From NCBI RefSeq assembly GCF_009707325.1, contig NZ_CP046103.1, forward strand, positions 3,703,284-3,767,283: a stretch of 64,000 nt of DNA, written 5' to 3'. Source of the stretch: Pseudomonas sp. IB20. GTDB lineage: Bacteria; Pseudomonadota; Gammaproteobacteria; Pseudomonadales; Pseudomonadaceae. This document shows, piece after piece, positions 9,166 to 18,289 of the stretch. The notes under the pieces are model-generated. The model searched no databases. It saw nothing but the letters and a program-made list of their open reading frames with translations, and had not been told where the DNA came from. The first letter of the stretch is position 1; the number at the start of each line of letters is the position of its first letter. Made by a program: the position numbers and the translations under genes.

Positions 9166-9768
9166 TTAAAGCGCGATCGGTTTGCGACCCGCAAACGAAT
9201 GCGCCAACGTCCCGCCATCCACCAACTCCAGCTCACCACCCAACGGCACGCCATGGGCGATACGCGAGGTAATCAAGCCTTTATTGCTCAGCAACTGGGC
9301 GATGTAATGCGCGGTTGCCTCACCTTCCACGGTCGGGTTGGTCGCCAGGATCACTTCGGTGAACGTGCCCTGTTCTTCGATACGCGCCACCAGTTGCGGA
9401 ATGCCGATCGCCTCTGGCCCCAGGCCGTCCAGCGGCGACAGGTGCCCTTTGAGCACAAAGTAGCGCCCGCGATAACCCGTTTGCTCCACCGCGTACACGT
9501 CCATCGGCCCTTCGACCACACACAGCAGCGTGTCATCGCGGCGTGTGTCAGCGCATTGCGGGCAAAGGTCTTCTTCGGTGAGGGTGCGGCACTGGCGGCA
9601 GTGGCCCACACCGGTCATGGCCTGGCTCAAGGCCTGGGCCAACCGTGTGCCGCCACTGCGATCACGCTCCAGCAGTTGCAGCGCCATGCGCTGGGCGGTT
9701 TTCTGGCCCACGCCTGGCAAGGTGCGCAGGGCGTCGATCAGTTGGCGAATCAGGGGGCTGAAGCTCAT
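9166..9768 (-). CDS. recR: Recombination protein RecR
   Basis: A 200-residue protein of the RecFOR pathway that helps load RecA at gaps. It has the helix-hairpin-helix [17 protein letters not shown], a four-cysteine zinc finger (Cys57, Cys60, Cys69, Cys72) and a Toprim domain starting at [15 protein letters not shown] 9768 (MSFSPLIRQ) is chosen over the upstream frame start at 9786, giving the E. coli-like length. In most pseudomonads recR directly follows ybaB; here a reductase gene lies between. Confidence 0.97.
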   Translation of the reverse strand: MSFSPLIRQLIDALRTLPGVGQKTAQRMALQLLERDRSGGTRLAQALSQAMTGVGHCRQCRTLTEEDLCPQCADTRRDDTLLCVVEGPMDVYAVEQTGYRGRYFVLKGHLSPLDGLGPEAIGIPQLVARIEEQGTFTEVILATNPTVEGEATAHYIAQLLSNKGLITSRIAHGVPLGGELELVDGGTLAHSFAGRKPIAL

Positions 9769-9834
9769 GAGCGAATGGTCCGACAAAACAACGAGACGCG
9801 GTTTATACCCGCGCCTCGGATTAGCGTCAAATGG

Positions 9835-10869
9835 TCAATCCTGCGCGACGCGTACCACCAACTTGCCGAAGTTGCGCCCCTCGAGCAAACCGATAAAGGC
9901 CTCGGGCGCCTGCTCCAGGCCGTCGACCACGTCTTCGCGGAACTTGATCTTGCCATCGCGCACCCATGGCGCCATGGCGCTGAGGAATTCCGGCTGGCGA
10001 TCGCCATAGTCGTCAAACACGATAAAGCCCTGGATGCGCACGCGCTTGGTCAGCAAGGTGCGTTGCAGCGCCGGCAAGCGGTCAGGCCCGCTGGGCGCTT
10101 CATGGGCGTTGTAGCCGGCGATCAAGCCGCACAGGGGCACCCGAGCCTTGGGGTTAAGCAGCGGCAGCACCGCGTCGAACACCTTGCCGCCGACGTTTTC
10201 GAAATAGATATCCACGCCTTCGAAGCACGCCAGGGCCAGCTCATTGGCGAAGTTGGCGCTCTTGTGATCGATGCAGGCGTCAAACCCCAGCTCGTCCACC
10301 ACGTAGCGGCACTTGTCCGCGCCACCGGCGATCCCTACCACACGCAAGCCCTTGAGCTTGGCCACCTGACCCACCACTGAACCCACTGCACCGGACGCCG
10401 CCGCGACCACCAGGGTTTCCCCGGCCTTGGGCTGGCCGATGTCCATCAGGCCCATGTACGCGGTCATGCCCGGCATACCCAGCACACCCAACGCCATCGA
10501 CGGGCTGAGCAGGCCCTTGGGCACCGGCATCAGGTTGCGGCCATCGCAAATGCTGTGGCTTTGCCAGCCGGTGGAGCCGACCACCAGGTCGCCCACTGCA
10601 AATTTCGGAGACCGCGACTGCTCGACACGGCTGACAGCGCCACCGGTCATCACTTCGTCGATTTCCACCGGCGCGGCGTAGGACGGTGCGTCGCTCATAC
10701 GGCCGCGCATGTACGGGTCGAGGGACAAGTACAGCGTTTTCAAGAGGACCTGGCCGTCTGCCAGCTCCGGCAGATTCACACGCTCCAGGCGAAAGTTTTC
10801 CGGGGTCGGCGCACCTTGCGGGCGCGAGACCAGGACGATGCGCTGGTTGAGAATTGGTTCTTGAGGCAT
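9835..10869 (-). CDS. NADP-dependent MDR-family oxidoreductase, CurA-like
   Basis: A 344-residue zinc-independent medium-chain reductase. SLDPYMRGRM near the N terminus and the nucleotide-binding AASGAVGSVVGQVAKLKG are characteristic of the leukotriene B4 dehydrogenase/curcumin reductase group. Such enzymes reduce activated double bonds with NADPH. It lies between ybaB and recR on the same strand, but a terminator after ybaB suggests its own promoter. Physiological substrate unknown. Confidence 0.88.
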   Translation of the reverse strand: MPQEPILNQRIVLVSRPQGAPTPENFRLERVNLPELADGQVLLKTLYLSLDPYMRGRMSDAPSYAAPVEIDEVMTGGAVSRVEQSRSPKFAVGDLVVGSTGWQSHSICDGRNLMPVPKGLLSPSMALGVLGMPGMTAYMGLMDIGQPKAGETLVVAAASGAVGSVVGQVAKLKGLRVVGIAGGADKCRYVVDELGFDACIDHKSANFANELALACFEGVDIYFENVGGKVFDAVLPLLNPKARVPLCGLIAGYNAHEAPSGPDRLPALQRTLLTKRVRIQGFIVFDDYGDRQPEFLSAMAPWVRDGKIKFREDVVDGLEQAPEAFIGLLEGRNFGKLVVRVAQD

Positions 10870-10984
10870 GAGGAGGCTCCTTTATCGAATCCATCGGTAT
10901 AGGGTGCAGACCACGCTGACTCGACCGAGGTTCAGCTCGAGTGACGAGGCGGTGCGCCGATTCGACAAGCCCGCTCGCCAGAGA

Positions 10985-11015
10985 CAAAAATGCCAGGCGC
11001 GAGGCCTGGCATTTG
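10985..11015 (-). terminator. Intrinsic terminator after dnaX-ybaB
   Basis: Perfect 11-base stem AAATGCCAGGC / GCCTGGCATTT (10989-10999 with 11005-11015) and a five-base loop. On the minus strand the stem is followed by a T-rich run. It lies directly downstream of ybaB. Confidence 0.85.
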
Positions 11016-11036
11016 AGTCTAGCTATTGGCAGCCGA

Positions 11037-11375
11037 TCAGAACGGCAGCTTCATGCCCGGCGGCAGTTGCATGCCAGCGGTCACGCCGGACATTTTGTCC
11101 TGGCTGTTGGCTTCGATCTTGCGCACGGCATCGTTGACGGCCGCGGCGAACAGCGCTTCAAGCATTTCCAGGTCATCTTCGCTGGTGCCTGGCAACACGC
11201 TCGGGTCGATGCTCACGCGCTTGATGTCGTGACGGCCGGTCATCACCACGCTGACCATATCGCCACCGGCTTTACCGGTGACTTCGGCGTTGGCCAGTTC
11301 TTCCTGCATCTTGGCCATCTTTTCCTGCATCTGCTGTGCCTGCTTCATCAGGCCGGCCATGCCACCTTTCATCAT
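11037..11375 (-). CDS. ybaB: YbaB/EbfC family nucleoid-associated protein
   Basis: A 112-residue DNA-binding protein starting [20 protein letters not shown], which is the family hallmark, with a predicted helical hairpin. GAGGTGATTCCC before ATG 11375 decides the start over an upstream GTG at 11384. It follows dnaX by 44 bases on the same strand, the conserved dnaX-ybaB pairing. Confidence 0.96.
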   Translation of the reverse strand: MMKGGMAGLMKQAQQMQEKMAKMQEELANAEVTGKAGGDMVSVVMTGRHDIKRVSIDPSVLPGTSEDDLEMLEALFAAAVNDAVRKIEANSQDKMSGVTAGMQLPPGMKLPF

Positions 11376-11419
11376 GGGAATCACCTCAAAAGTACGTGGA
11401 TCAAGTTAGTAGCCCGGTG

Positions 11420-13498
11420 TTATGACGCTGCCACCGGGGCTTCGACAGGTTCAATAGTATCGTGACGGACGACCGCACCGAACTGTTGCATCATTTGCTG
11501 GATGAGCGGATCCGCCTGGATCGAATTTTCTGCGTCACGCTGGCGGTTGATGCGTCGGCGTGACGCGGCCTGGGCCGGGGTTTCCTGCTCAGGCTTGATC
11601 AACTCGATGGCGACGGTCAGCGTGCGCTCATGGTACTGGTTCAGCGCGTCGTTGAGCCGGCGCTGCTGGGTCGCGTTGAACAGTGCGCTGTGAGCCGGGT
11701 CCAGGTGCAACAGCCAGTGGTCGCCTTCGATGGCGATCAAGGTGCAGTTGGCCGCGATGCTGCCGGTCATGCCGGAGATCGGCAGTTTCGGGAACAACTC
11801 CAGCCACTGCAACGCCAGGCCGGTGGCCGGGGCCGCAGCGGGTTCGGCTTCGGGCTCAGGCGCCGGTTCAGCGGTGTGCTCGCTGGCCAGGTCGTCCAGG
11901 TAGCTGTAGGCCGAATCCATGTCCGGCTCGATGTAGTCTTCGTCCAGCGGCGGCTCGTCGTCGAGGTCAATACCTGGGGTGGCGGCTTCGACTTGGGCAA
12001 CGGTCGGCTCCGGCACTGGGGCGGACACCCACTCGGGCGCGGCGGGCACCACACTGTCCGGCGTCGGCGTTGGCATTGGCGTCAAGTCGGGCTGTTCACC
12101 GGCTGTCTCAAGCACCGGCTCGACGAAAGGCTGCAGTTCGGCTTCAGCCTCTACAGGCTCGTTCCACGGCAAATCGACCACCGCGGCCAGCTCGGGCTCG
12201 GGCTCGGGCTCGATCACCGGTTCCGGTGCGACCACAGGCGCGACAGCTACAGGCTCGGGCTCAGGCTCAGGCTCAGGCGCAACCGGCGCAACCGGCGCAG
12301 GCGCAGCCACTACTGGCGCAACCACCGCCGCGCCAGCCACTGGTTTGGCGGAATCAACTGTGGCCTGGCTGATCCCCACTGGCTTTAGCGGCTGTCTCGG
12401 TGCGTCTGCCGTATCAGCCGGCCGGAACGCCAGCATTCGCAGCAGGACCATTTCAAAGCCACCGCGCGGGTCCGGTGCCAGGGGCAAGTCCCTGCGACCG
12501 ATCAGGCCCATTTGGTAGTAGAACTGCACGTCTTCGGCCGGCAATGCCTGGGCCAACGCCAATACGCGATCGCGGTCGCCATGGCCGTTGTCGACACCCT
12601 CAGGCAAGGCCTGGGCGATGGCGACGCGGTGCAGCACATTGAGAATTTCCGAGAGCACGCCGTTCCAGTCCGGGCCTTGCTCCGACAAGTGGCGCACGGC
12701 CTCGAGCAACGCCTTGGCGTCGCCTTCGATCAGCGCGTGCAGCACGTCGAAGACTTGCCCGTGGTCGAGGGTGCCGAGCATAGCGCGCACATCGGCGGCC
12801 ATGACCTTGCCTTCACCAAAGGCGATGGCCTGGTCGGTGAGGCTCATGGCATCGCGCATCGAACCATCGGCAGCGCGGCCGAGCAACCACAGGGCGTCGT
12901 CTTCGAACGGCACGTTCTCGACACCCAGCACGTGGGTCAAATGCTCGACCACACGCTCGGGGGTCATGTTTTTCAGGGAGAACTGCAGGCACCGCGACAA
13001 AATCGTTGCAGGAAGTTTCTGCGGATCAGTGGTGGCCAGGATGAATTTGACGTAGGGCGGCGGCTCTTCCAGGGTTTTCAACAAGGCGTTGAAGGAATGG
13101 CTGGAGAGCATGTGCACTTCGTCGATCAGGTAGACCTTGAAGCGGCCACGGCTCGGCGCGTACTGCACGTTGTCGAGCAGCTCGCGGGTGTCTTCGACCT
13201 TGGTGCGGCTGGCGGCGTCGATCTCGATCAGGTCGACGAAACGCCCTTCATCGATTTCCCGGCACACCGAACAGGTGCCGCAAGGCGTGGAGGTGATGCC
13301 GGTTTCACAGTTCAGGCATTTGGCGATGATGCGTGCAATGGTGGTCTTGCCCACCCCCCGAGTACCGGTGAACAGGTAGGCGTGGTGCAGCCGTTGGCTG
13401 TCCAAGGCATTGATCAGAGCCTTGAGCACATGGGTCTGGCCGACCATTTCGCGGAACGAGCGCGGACGCCATTTACGTGCAAGAACCTGATAACTCAT
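11420..13498 (-). CDS. dnaX: DNA polymerase III subunits tau/gamma
   Basis: A clamp-loader ATPase of 692 residues. The start MSYQVLARKWRPRSF at 13498 is family-typical although the frame is open to 13798. Walker A is GTRGVGKTTIAR, a four-cysteine zinc module follows (CLNCETGITSTPCGTCSVC), then Walker B LIDEVHML. The middle is a low-complexity Pro/Glu/Ala/Val linker (repeated PEPEPEPEP), and the C-terminal domain V region binds the polymerase. I saw no A-AAA-AAG slippery heptamer like that used in E. coli to make gamma. Confidence 0.97.
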   Translation of the reverse strand: MSYQVLARKWRPRSFREMVGQTHVLKALINALDSQRLHHAYLFTGTRGVGKTTIARIIAKCLNCETGITSTPCGTCSVCREIDEGRFVDLIEIDAASRTKVEDTRELLDNVQYAPSRGRFKVYLIDEVHMLSSHSFNALLKTLEEPPPYVKFILATTDPQKLPATILSRCLQFSLKNMTPERVVEHLTHVLGVENVPFEDDALWLLGRAADGSMRDAMSLTDQAIAFGEGKVMAADVRAMLGTLDHGQVFDVLHALIEGDAKALLEAVRHLSEQGPDWNGVLSEILNVLHRVAIAQALPEGVDNGHGDRDRVLALAQALPAEDVQFYYQMGLIGRRDLPLAPDPRGGFEMVLLRMLAFRPADTADAPRQPLKPVGISQATVDSAKPVAGAAVVAPVVAAPAPVAPVAPEPEPEPEPVAVAPVVAPEPVIEPEPEPELAAVVDLPWNEPVEAEAELQPFVEPVLETAGEQPDLTPMPTPTPDSVVPAAPEWVSAPVPEPTVAQVEAATPGIDLDDEPPLDEDYIEPDMDSAYSYLDDLASEHTAEPAPEPEAEPAAAPATGLALQWLELFPKLPISGMTGSIAANCTLIAIEGDHWLLHLDPAHSALFNATQQRRLNDALNQYHERTLTVAIELIKPEQETPAQAASRRRINRQRDAENSIQADPLIQQMMQQFGAVVRHDTIEPVEAPVAAS

Positions 13499-13631
13499 CG
13501 AAAACCGTCGCAACTGGGAAGCGGAAGCCGGTAATGCTAGCGGAGCAAGGGGGAAATTGCATCCGGCACGCTCGTCTAATCTGACTAAGCTTGCCTGAAT
13601 GGCCCCACAAAGGCCTGAACCCGGAGAGTGT

Positions 13632-14393
13632 ATGCGCGTAGTCCTGGGCGCCTTATGGATGATTTCCCTTGCCAGCCTCGCGGCACCCGCGCCGTTGCGC
13701 TTCTCGGTTTCCGACAGCTGGGGGATGCCCATGGCCCAGATTGAGGACAACCGGCCGACCCAGGGCATTTTGTATGACGTGATGTTAAGCCTGGCCACTC
13801 AGGTCGAACGCCCGGCCGAGTTCCACGTCCTGGCCCGCGCGCGGATCGCCAATGCCATGGAGCACGGCGACATTGATGTGCGCTGTTATGTCGCCCAGGC
13901 CTGGGTCGACAACCTGTCCGGTGATTACACCTGGAGCGTGCCGCTGATGGTGCTGCGTAATGTGCTGGTCAGCGCTCGTGAGCAGCCAGTAGAGGTCACC
14001 TTGCTGGCCCCTCAGCCAATCGGCACCGTACTCAATTACCACTACGCCGCCCTCGCCCCCCTCTTCGCCCAAGGCCAACTGACCCGCGACGACTCGCGCA
14101 GCGAAGAGCTGGTGCTGCACAAGCTGGTGGCCGGGCGTTTCGAATACGCGGTGATCAACGAATGGATATTGGACCGCTTCAACCTGAAGATGCCCCAGGA
14201 TAAGCGGCTGCACAAGGTTGCAGTGATCGACGAGCAAAGCCTGGGCTGCATCGTGCGCAATGACCCGAACGTGCCGGTGCAGCGGATCTTGCGCACGCTG
14301 TTGCGGATGAAAATGTCCGGCGAAATCGATGACATCATCAAGCTTTACACCGGGGAAGATCCGCAACCCCTGCCGACTCCTGACAAGAACTGA
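13632..14393 (+). CDS. Periplasmic solute-binding-like protein (ABC transporter type)
   Basis: A 253-residue protein with a short signal peptide (MRVVLGALWMISLASLAAPA) and a fold like family 3 solute-binding proteins (LRFSVSDSWGMPM, QGILYDVMLSLA). Start 13632 follows GGAG. No transporter genes are adjacent, so it may be a stand-alone sensor or an orphan binding protein. It diverges from dnaX. Ligand unknown. Confidence 0.75.
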   Translation: MRVVLGALWMISLASLAAPAPLRFSVSDSWGMPMAQIEDNRPTQGILYDVMLSLATQVERPAEFHVLARARIANAMEHGDIDVRCYVAQAWVDNLSGDYTWSVPLMVLRNVLVSAREQPVEVTLLAPQPIGTVLNYHYAALAPLFAQGQLTRDDSRSEELVLHKLVAGRFEYAVINEWILDRFNLKMPQDKRLHKVAVIDEQSLGCIVRNDPNVPVQRILRTLLRMKMSGEIDDIIKLYTGEDPQPLPTPDKN

Positions 14394-14447
14394 CAGCACC
14401 GCCTTATAGACTGGGCGCACTTAACCGCCTGTTCTCAAGGAGCCTGC

Positions 14448-14819
14448 ATGAACACCGTCGCCCACTACTTCCTGCTGTATGTCGACAGCCCGGCCACCAG
14501 CGCCAACTTCTACAGCCGCCTGCTGGGCAAGCCGCCGGTGGAGCTCAACCCGACGTTTGCCCTGTTCATCCTCGACAACGGCGTGAAGCTGGGGCTGTGG
14601 TCGCGGCACACCGTGGAGCCGGCGGCGCAAATGACCGGCGGCGGTAGCGAAGTGGGCTTCTTACTGCCAGACCAGGCTGGTGTCGATGCGCTGTATGATC
14701 AATGGGCAGCATGCGGCGCGACGATTATTCAGTCACCGGCCCCTGTGGATTTCGGCTACACCTTTGTCGCCCAGGACCTCGACGGCCACCGGCTGCGCGC
14801 GTTCAGCCTGAGCGATTGA
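14448..14819 (+). CDS. VOC family protein (glyoxalase/bleomycin-resistance fold)
   Basis: A 123-residue single-domain protein with paired beta-alpha-beta-beta-beta modules (HYFLLYVDSPATSANFYSRL; DFGYTFVAQDLDGHRLRAF). AAGGAG lies seven bases before the ATG. The family includes metal-dependent lyases, dioxygenases and drug-binding proteins; the specific role is unknown. Its last 87 bases overlap the convergent EamA gene. Confidence 0.85.
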   Translation: MNTVAHYFLLYVDSPATSANFYSRLLGKPPVELNPTFALFILDNGVKLGLWSRHTVEPAAQMTGGGSEVGFLLPDQAGVDALYDQWAACGATIIQSPAPVDFGYTFVAQDLDGHRLRAFSLSD

Positions 14820-15692
14820 CCGCCAACGGCCTTCCAGGCTGATGGCCGCGATACTGGCCAGCACCATCACACCGCCGAGCATCACCTGCACGGCAATGTG
14901 CTCACCCAACAGTGTCGCAGCCATCACCATCGCCACTGGCGGAATCAGGTACATCGCCACCGATGCGCGGCTGACCTCGACATGCTTCAACACATACCCC
15001 CAGGCCACATACGCCAAGGCGCTGGGAAAGATACCGAGCACCAACACCGACAGGTTTTCCGGCAGCGGTGCCCGCGCTACGGCGGCTGGCAAGCCTGGCA
15101 GGTTCACACACAGCATCAGCGTGCCCGCCCACACCATGTAACACGCCATGGTCAGCGGGCTATAGCGATGGGCGTAGTGTTTCTGGATCACGAAGTACAG
15201 GCTCCACGACACTGCCGCCACCAGAATCAGCAGACCGCGCGGGTCCATATCCGCCACGCCATGATCACCCCAGATCACCACCAACACGCCGAGCAGGCCC
15301 AGCAACACACAACCCCAACGCCAGGCACTGACCTGCTCCTTCAAGCAGAAAAACGCGATTAATACGCTGAACAGCGGCGCCGACTGCGCCAGCACACTCG
15401 ACGCCGCCGCCGTCACCCACTGCTGCCCGTAATTGAGGCTGGTGTGGTGCAAAAAAACGCCGAAGAAACCCAGCACCAGTAGCCACGGCATGTCCCGCCA
15501 GCGCGGCCGGCCGATGCCCACCACCAAGGCCACGCCGCCCATGAATACCGACGCAATCAGAAACCGCAGCAGCGCCAGCTGGCCGGGGCTGTAGCTGTGC
15601 AAGCCTATGTGCACGCCAATCGGCGAATAGGCCCAACAGAGGATGACGCTGGCGATGACTAGCGTAAGCTTTACGGGTGACGGGGTATTCAT
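14733..15692 (-). CDS. DMT-family (EamA) transporter
   Basis: A 319-residue inner-membrane protein with about ten helices in two EamA repeats (N-terminal SVILCWAYSPIGVHIGLHSY; LTLVIA start). ATG 15692 (MNTPSPVKLTL) is preferred to the upstream frame start at 15755. The divergent LysR gene 102 bases away is the likely regulator. Substrate unknown; the family exports metabolites and amino acids. The 3' end overlaps the VOC gene on the other strand. Confidence 0.9.
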   Translation of the reverse strand: MNTPSPVKLTLVIASVILCWAYSPIGVHIGLHSYSPGQLALLRFLIASVFMGGVALVVGIGRPRWRDMPWLLVLGFFGVFLHHTSLNYGQQWVTAAASSVLAQSAPLFSVLIAFFCLKEQVSAWRWGCVLLGLLGVLVVIWGDHGVADMDPRGLLILVAAVSWSLYFVIQKHYAHRYSPLTMACYMVWAGTLMLCVNLPGLPAAVARAPLPENLSVLVLGIFPSALAYVAWGYVLKHVEVSRASVAMYLIPPVAMVMAATLLGEHIAVQVMLGGVMVLASIAAISLEGRWRSIAQAERAQPVAVEVLGDKGVAEIHRGR

Positions 15693-15794
15693 CGACGGCG
15701 TCCGGCAACTGAGAAGGAATGCCGCCAGTCTTGGCCCGGGCACGGCGCAGGACAATTAAGCGTTTCTGACTTCTGAAATCACTGGAACTGAGCA

Positions 15795-16658
15795 ATGGAA
15801 CTGGCCCAACTGAAAATGGTGCGAGCCGTGGCGCAAACCGGCAGCGTGGCCCAGGCCGCCCTGCACTTGCATTGCGTGCCGTCCAACATCACCACGCGGA
15901 TCAAGCAGTTGGAAAGTGAGTTGGGCACGCCGCTGTTTATTCGTGCGGGCCGCGGGCTGGCGATCAGTGCCGCCGGTGAGATCTTCCTGGATTATTGCGA
16001 ACGCATCCTGGCACTGGTGGACGAATCCAAACGCGCCGTGGACGCCAACGCCATTCCCCGTGGCACCTTGCGCATCGGCGCCGTCGAGTCCAGCGCCAGC
16101 GGCCGCCTGCCGCCGCTGCTGGCGGAATACCATCGGCGTTACCCGGACGTCTCGCTCGAACTGGTCACCGGCGCCTGGGCACAACTGCTGGACGACTTGC
16201 AACATCACCGCCTCGACGTGGCGCTGGTGGCCTCGGGTGGCAAACGCGCCAAACTCGAACACAGCGTGGTCTACAGCGAACGCCTGGTGCTGATCGCCAG
16301 CGCGTCCAGTGCACCGATCAACAACGCCGAAGACCTGGCCGGGCGCACGTTGCTGGTCTGGCCGCCCGGCTGCCCCTATCGCGCGGCGCTGGAAAACTGG
16401 GTCAAGCCCCATGACTTCAAGCCAAGCATCGCCAGCTATGCCAGCTGGGGCACGATCATCGGCTGCGTCAGCGCCGGGATTGGCGTAGCGTTGGCGCCGG
16501 AAGGCATCCTGGCCCGCTATGAGCAGGCGAATCAGTTGGCGTCTTATCGATTTGAGGAACTGCAGGCCGTGGATAACCTGCTGTTCTGGCACAAGGACAC
16601 CCAGCGGCACTTGGCACGGGATGCGTTTGCCGGGCTGCTGCGCGAGACGTTTGGCTAA
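15795..16658 (+). CDS. LysR family transcriptional regulator
   Basis: A 287-residue regulator with an N-terminal winged helix (MELAQLKMVRAVAQTGSVAQ, then SNITTRIKQLESELGTPLFI) and a periplasmic-binding-like effector domain. Divergent orientation and short spacing to the EamA gene are the classic arrangement for a LysR regulator and its target. The effector is unknown. Confidence 0.94.
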   Translation: MELAQLKMVRAVAQTGSVAQAALHLHCVPSNITTRIKQLESELGTPLFIRAGRGLAISAAGEIFLDYCERILALVDESKRAVDANAIPRGTLRIGAVESSASGRLPPLLAEYHRRYPDVSLELVTGAWAQLLDDLQHHRLDVALVASGGKRAKLEHSVVYSERLVLIASASSAPINNAEDLAGRTLLVWPPGCPYRAALENWVKPHDFKPSIASYASWGTIIGCVSAGIGVALAPEGILARYEQANQLASYRFEELQAVDNLLFWHKDTQRHLARDAFAGLLRETFG

Positions 16659-16718
16659 CTCACGCAGCGAATTTCAGATATTCTCCCGCGAAATTAATTC
16701 AAAATGTAAGGGACTACC

Positions 16719-17621
16719 ATGAATTACCTCCGCACGTTGATGGCGGCGGCCGCGCTGAGCCTGTCTGCCATACCCGCTTTGGCTGCCCCAGCGCCTGTGC
16801 CCGAAGAAGCCAGCGCACCCGCCGAAACGGCCGAACACTTCCTCGCCTCTCTCAAGCAGAAGACCGGCACAGTCACGCTGCCCAGTGGCATTGCAACCCT
16901 CAAGCTCAACAATGAGTTCTACTACCTCGACCCCGCCGACACCGAGCGCTTGCTGACCGATGGTTGGGGTAACCCGCCCGGCTTCAAGACCTTGGGCATG
17001 ATCGTGCCAAAAGCCGTCAGCCCGTTGTCGGAACGCGGCTGGGGTGTGATCGTCAGCTATAAGGCTGACGGGCACGTTTCCGACGAGGACGCGGCGAAAA
17101 TCGACTACGCCGAACTGCTCCAGCAAATGCAGGAAGAAGACGAAGAAGACAACAAACAGCGCCAGAAACAAGGCTACGCGGGCCTGCACCTGCTCGGCTG
17201 GGCCGAGCCGCCGCGCTACGACGACACCACTCACAAGATGTATTGGGCACGCGAGCTTAAGGCCGACGACGCCCAGCAGACCACCCTCAACTACAGCATC
17301 CGCGTGCTGGGCCGTGAAGGCGTGTTGGAACTCAACGCCGTCGCCGCCATGGCCGACCTGGCCACCATCCAGCAGGAAATGCCCAAGGTCTTGGCCTTTA
17401 CCAACTTTACCGATGGCAACCTGTACACGGACTTCAACCCGAAGACCGACAAACTTGCCACTTACGGTCTGGCGGCTTTGGTCGCGGGCGGGATAGCGGC
17501 CAAGGCCGGGTTGTTTGCCAAGATCGGCATATTCCTGCTGGCGGCGAAGAAGTTTCTGGTGATCGGCGTGGTGGCGCTGCTCGCTGTGATCCGCAAGCTG
17601 TTCAACCGCAACAAGGCCTGA
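16719..17621 (+). CDS. DUF2167 domain membrane protein
   Basis: A 300-residue protein with a signal peptide (cleavage near ALA-APAP, residue 23), a long extracytoplasmic DUF2167 domain (LPSGIATLKLNNEFYYL; GWGVIVSYKADGHVSDED), a Glu/Gln-rich helix near 135-150, and hydrophobic C-terminal helices (about 247-292) ending in RKLFNRNKA. Function not established. It is separated from neighbours and probably monocistronic. Confidence 0.85.
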   Translation: MNYLRTLMAAAALSLSAIPALAAPAPVPEEASAPAETAEHFLASLKQKTGTVTLPSGIATLKLNNEFYYLDPADTERLLTDGWGNPPGFKTLGMIVPKAVSPLSERGWGVIVSYKADGHVSDEDAAKIDYAELLQQMQEEDEEDNKQRQKQGYAGLHLLGWAEPPRYDDTTHKMYWARELKADDAQQTTLNYSIRVLGREGVLELNAVAAMADLATIQQEMPKVLAFTNFTDGNLYTDFNPKTDKLATYGLAALVAGGIAAKAGLFAKIGIFLLAAKKFLVIGVVALLAVIRKLFNRNKA

Positions 17622-17631
17622 ACCCCGGATA

Positions 17632-17667
17632 TAAAAACGCCGCAACGTGCATAACACGTTGCGGCGT
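17632..17667 (-). terminator. Intrinsic terminator after the muramidase/exported-protein operon
   Basis: A perfect 13-base stem ACGCCGCAACGTG / CACGTTGCGGCGT (17637-17649 with 17655-17667) with a five-base loop. On the minus strand it is followed by TTTTAT. On the plus strand there is no T run, so it mainly serves the minus-strand genes. Confidence 0.85.
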
Positions 17668-17697
17668 AGAGGGTTGGCTCATTGGCAGAGGGTTGGC

Positions 17698-18288
17698 TCA
17701 GTTTTTTGGTGCAGACAAGCGACTGTATTGATCCTGGCTGATCCAGCCGGTAAACGTATGGTCCTTGGCATTGGTGAACTCAACCTGAGCCCAGCCATCC
17801 TTGAAGGCCAGCACCCCGACCACATCATCCTTGACGATGTACGGGTGTTTGCCCGCAGTCTCGCCAGGCTTTTCCAGCAGGGAGGCCTTTTCGGCAGTCA
17901 CCGTCACCAGGCCGATCCATGGGTTGCTGGCGGTTTGAGTCAGGTCCAGGCCGGTGGCGATTTCCGGCATCAGCACGCTCAGGCAGCCCGGATGCTGACG
18001 GCCCTGCTCCACGGTCAGGATCACGCCGTCGGAGGAAGGCGCGACGCTGCCGGGGTAAGCCTCATCGAGCCAGGTGGTGAGCGCTTCGGGCGGGCCTTGC
18101 AGGTAGAACGCGCAGCTGCGAGTCACGCCCTCGCCCAGCTCTTCGGCGTAATAACCTTCGACCTGATGCTGCGGCGTGACCGCCAGCATCAACCCTTCGT
18201 ACTTACCCGAGTGCAACGCGGTGGCGTCGGCAAACACGGGCGCCACGGCACATAACGACAACACACCAATCGCTAAAAAACGGGTCAT
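17698..18288 (-). CDS. Exported SH3-like protein, candidate immunity protein for the muramidase
   Basis: A 196-residue protein with a clear signal peptide (MTRFLAIGVLSLCAVAPVFA, cleavage about residue 20), so it acts in the periplasm. The C-terminal 80 residues look like a bacterial SH3 domain (VTAEKASLLEKPGET, DGWAQVEFTNA, FTGWISQDQY). Two cysteines are present in the mature part. Its ATG follows the muramidase stop by one base, so they are translationally coupled. A periplasmic partner encoded directly behind a cell-wall hydrolase that lacks its own signal is what an immunity protein would look like; this is inference. Confidence 0.7.
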   Translation of the reverse strand: MTRFLAIGVLSLCAVAPVFADATALHSGKYEGLMLAVTPQHQVEGYYAEELGEGVTRSCAFYLQGPPEALTTWLDEAYPGSVAPSSDGVILTVEQGRQHPGCLSVLMPEIATGLDLTQTASNPWIGLVTVTAEKASLLEKPGETAGKHPYIVKDDVVGVLAFKDGWAQVEFTNAKDHTFTGWISQDQYSRLSAPKN

Positions 18289-18289
18289 C

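Noticed and set aside
12512..13534. A 340-codon plus-strand frame opposite dnaX
   Set aside because: Shadow frame; dnaX motifs and operon position are clear on the other strand.
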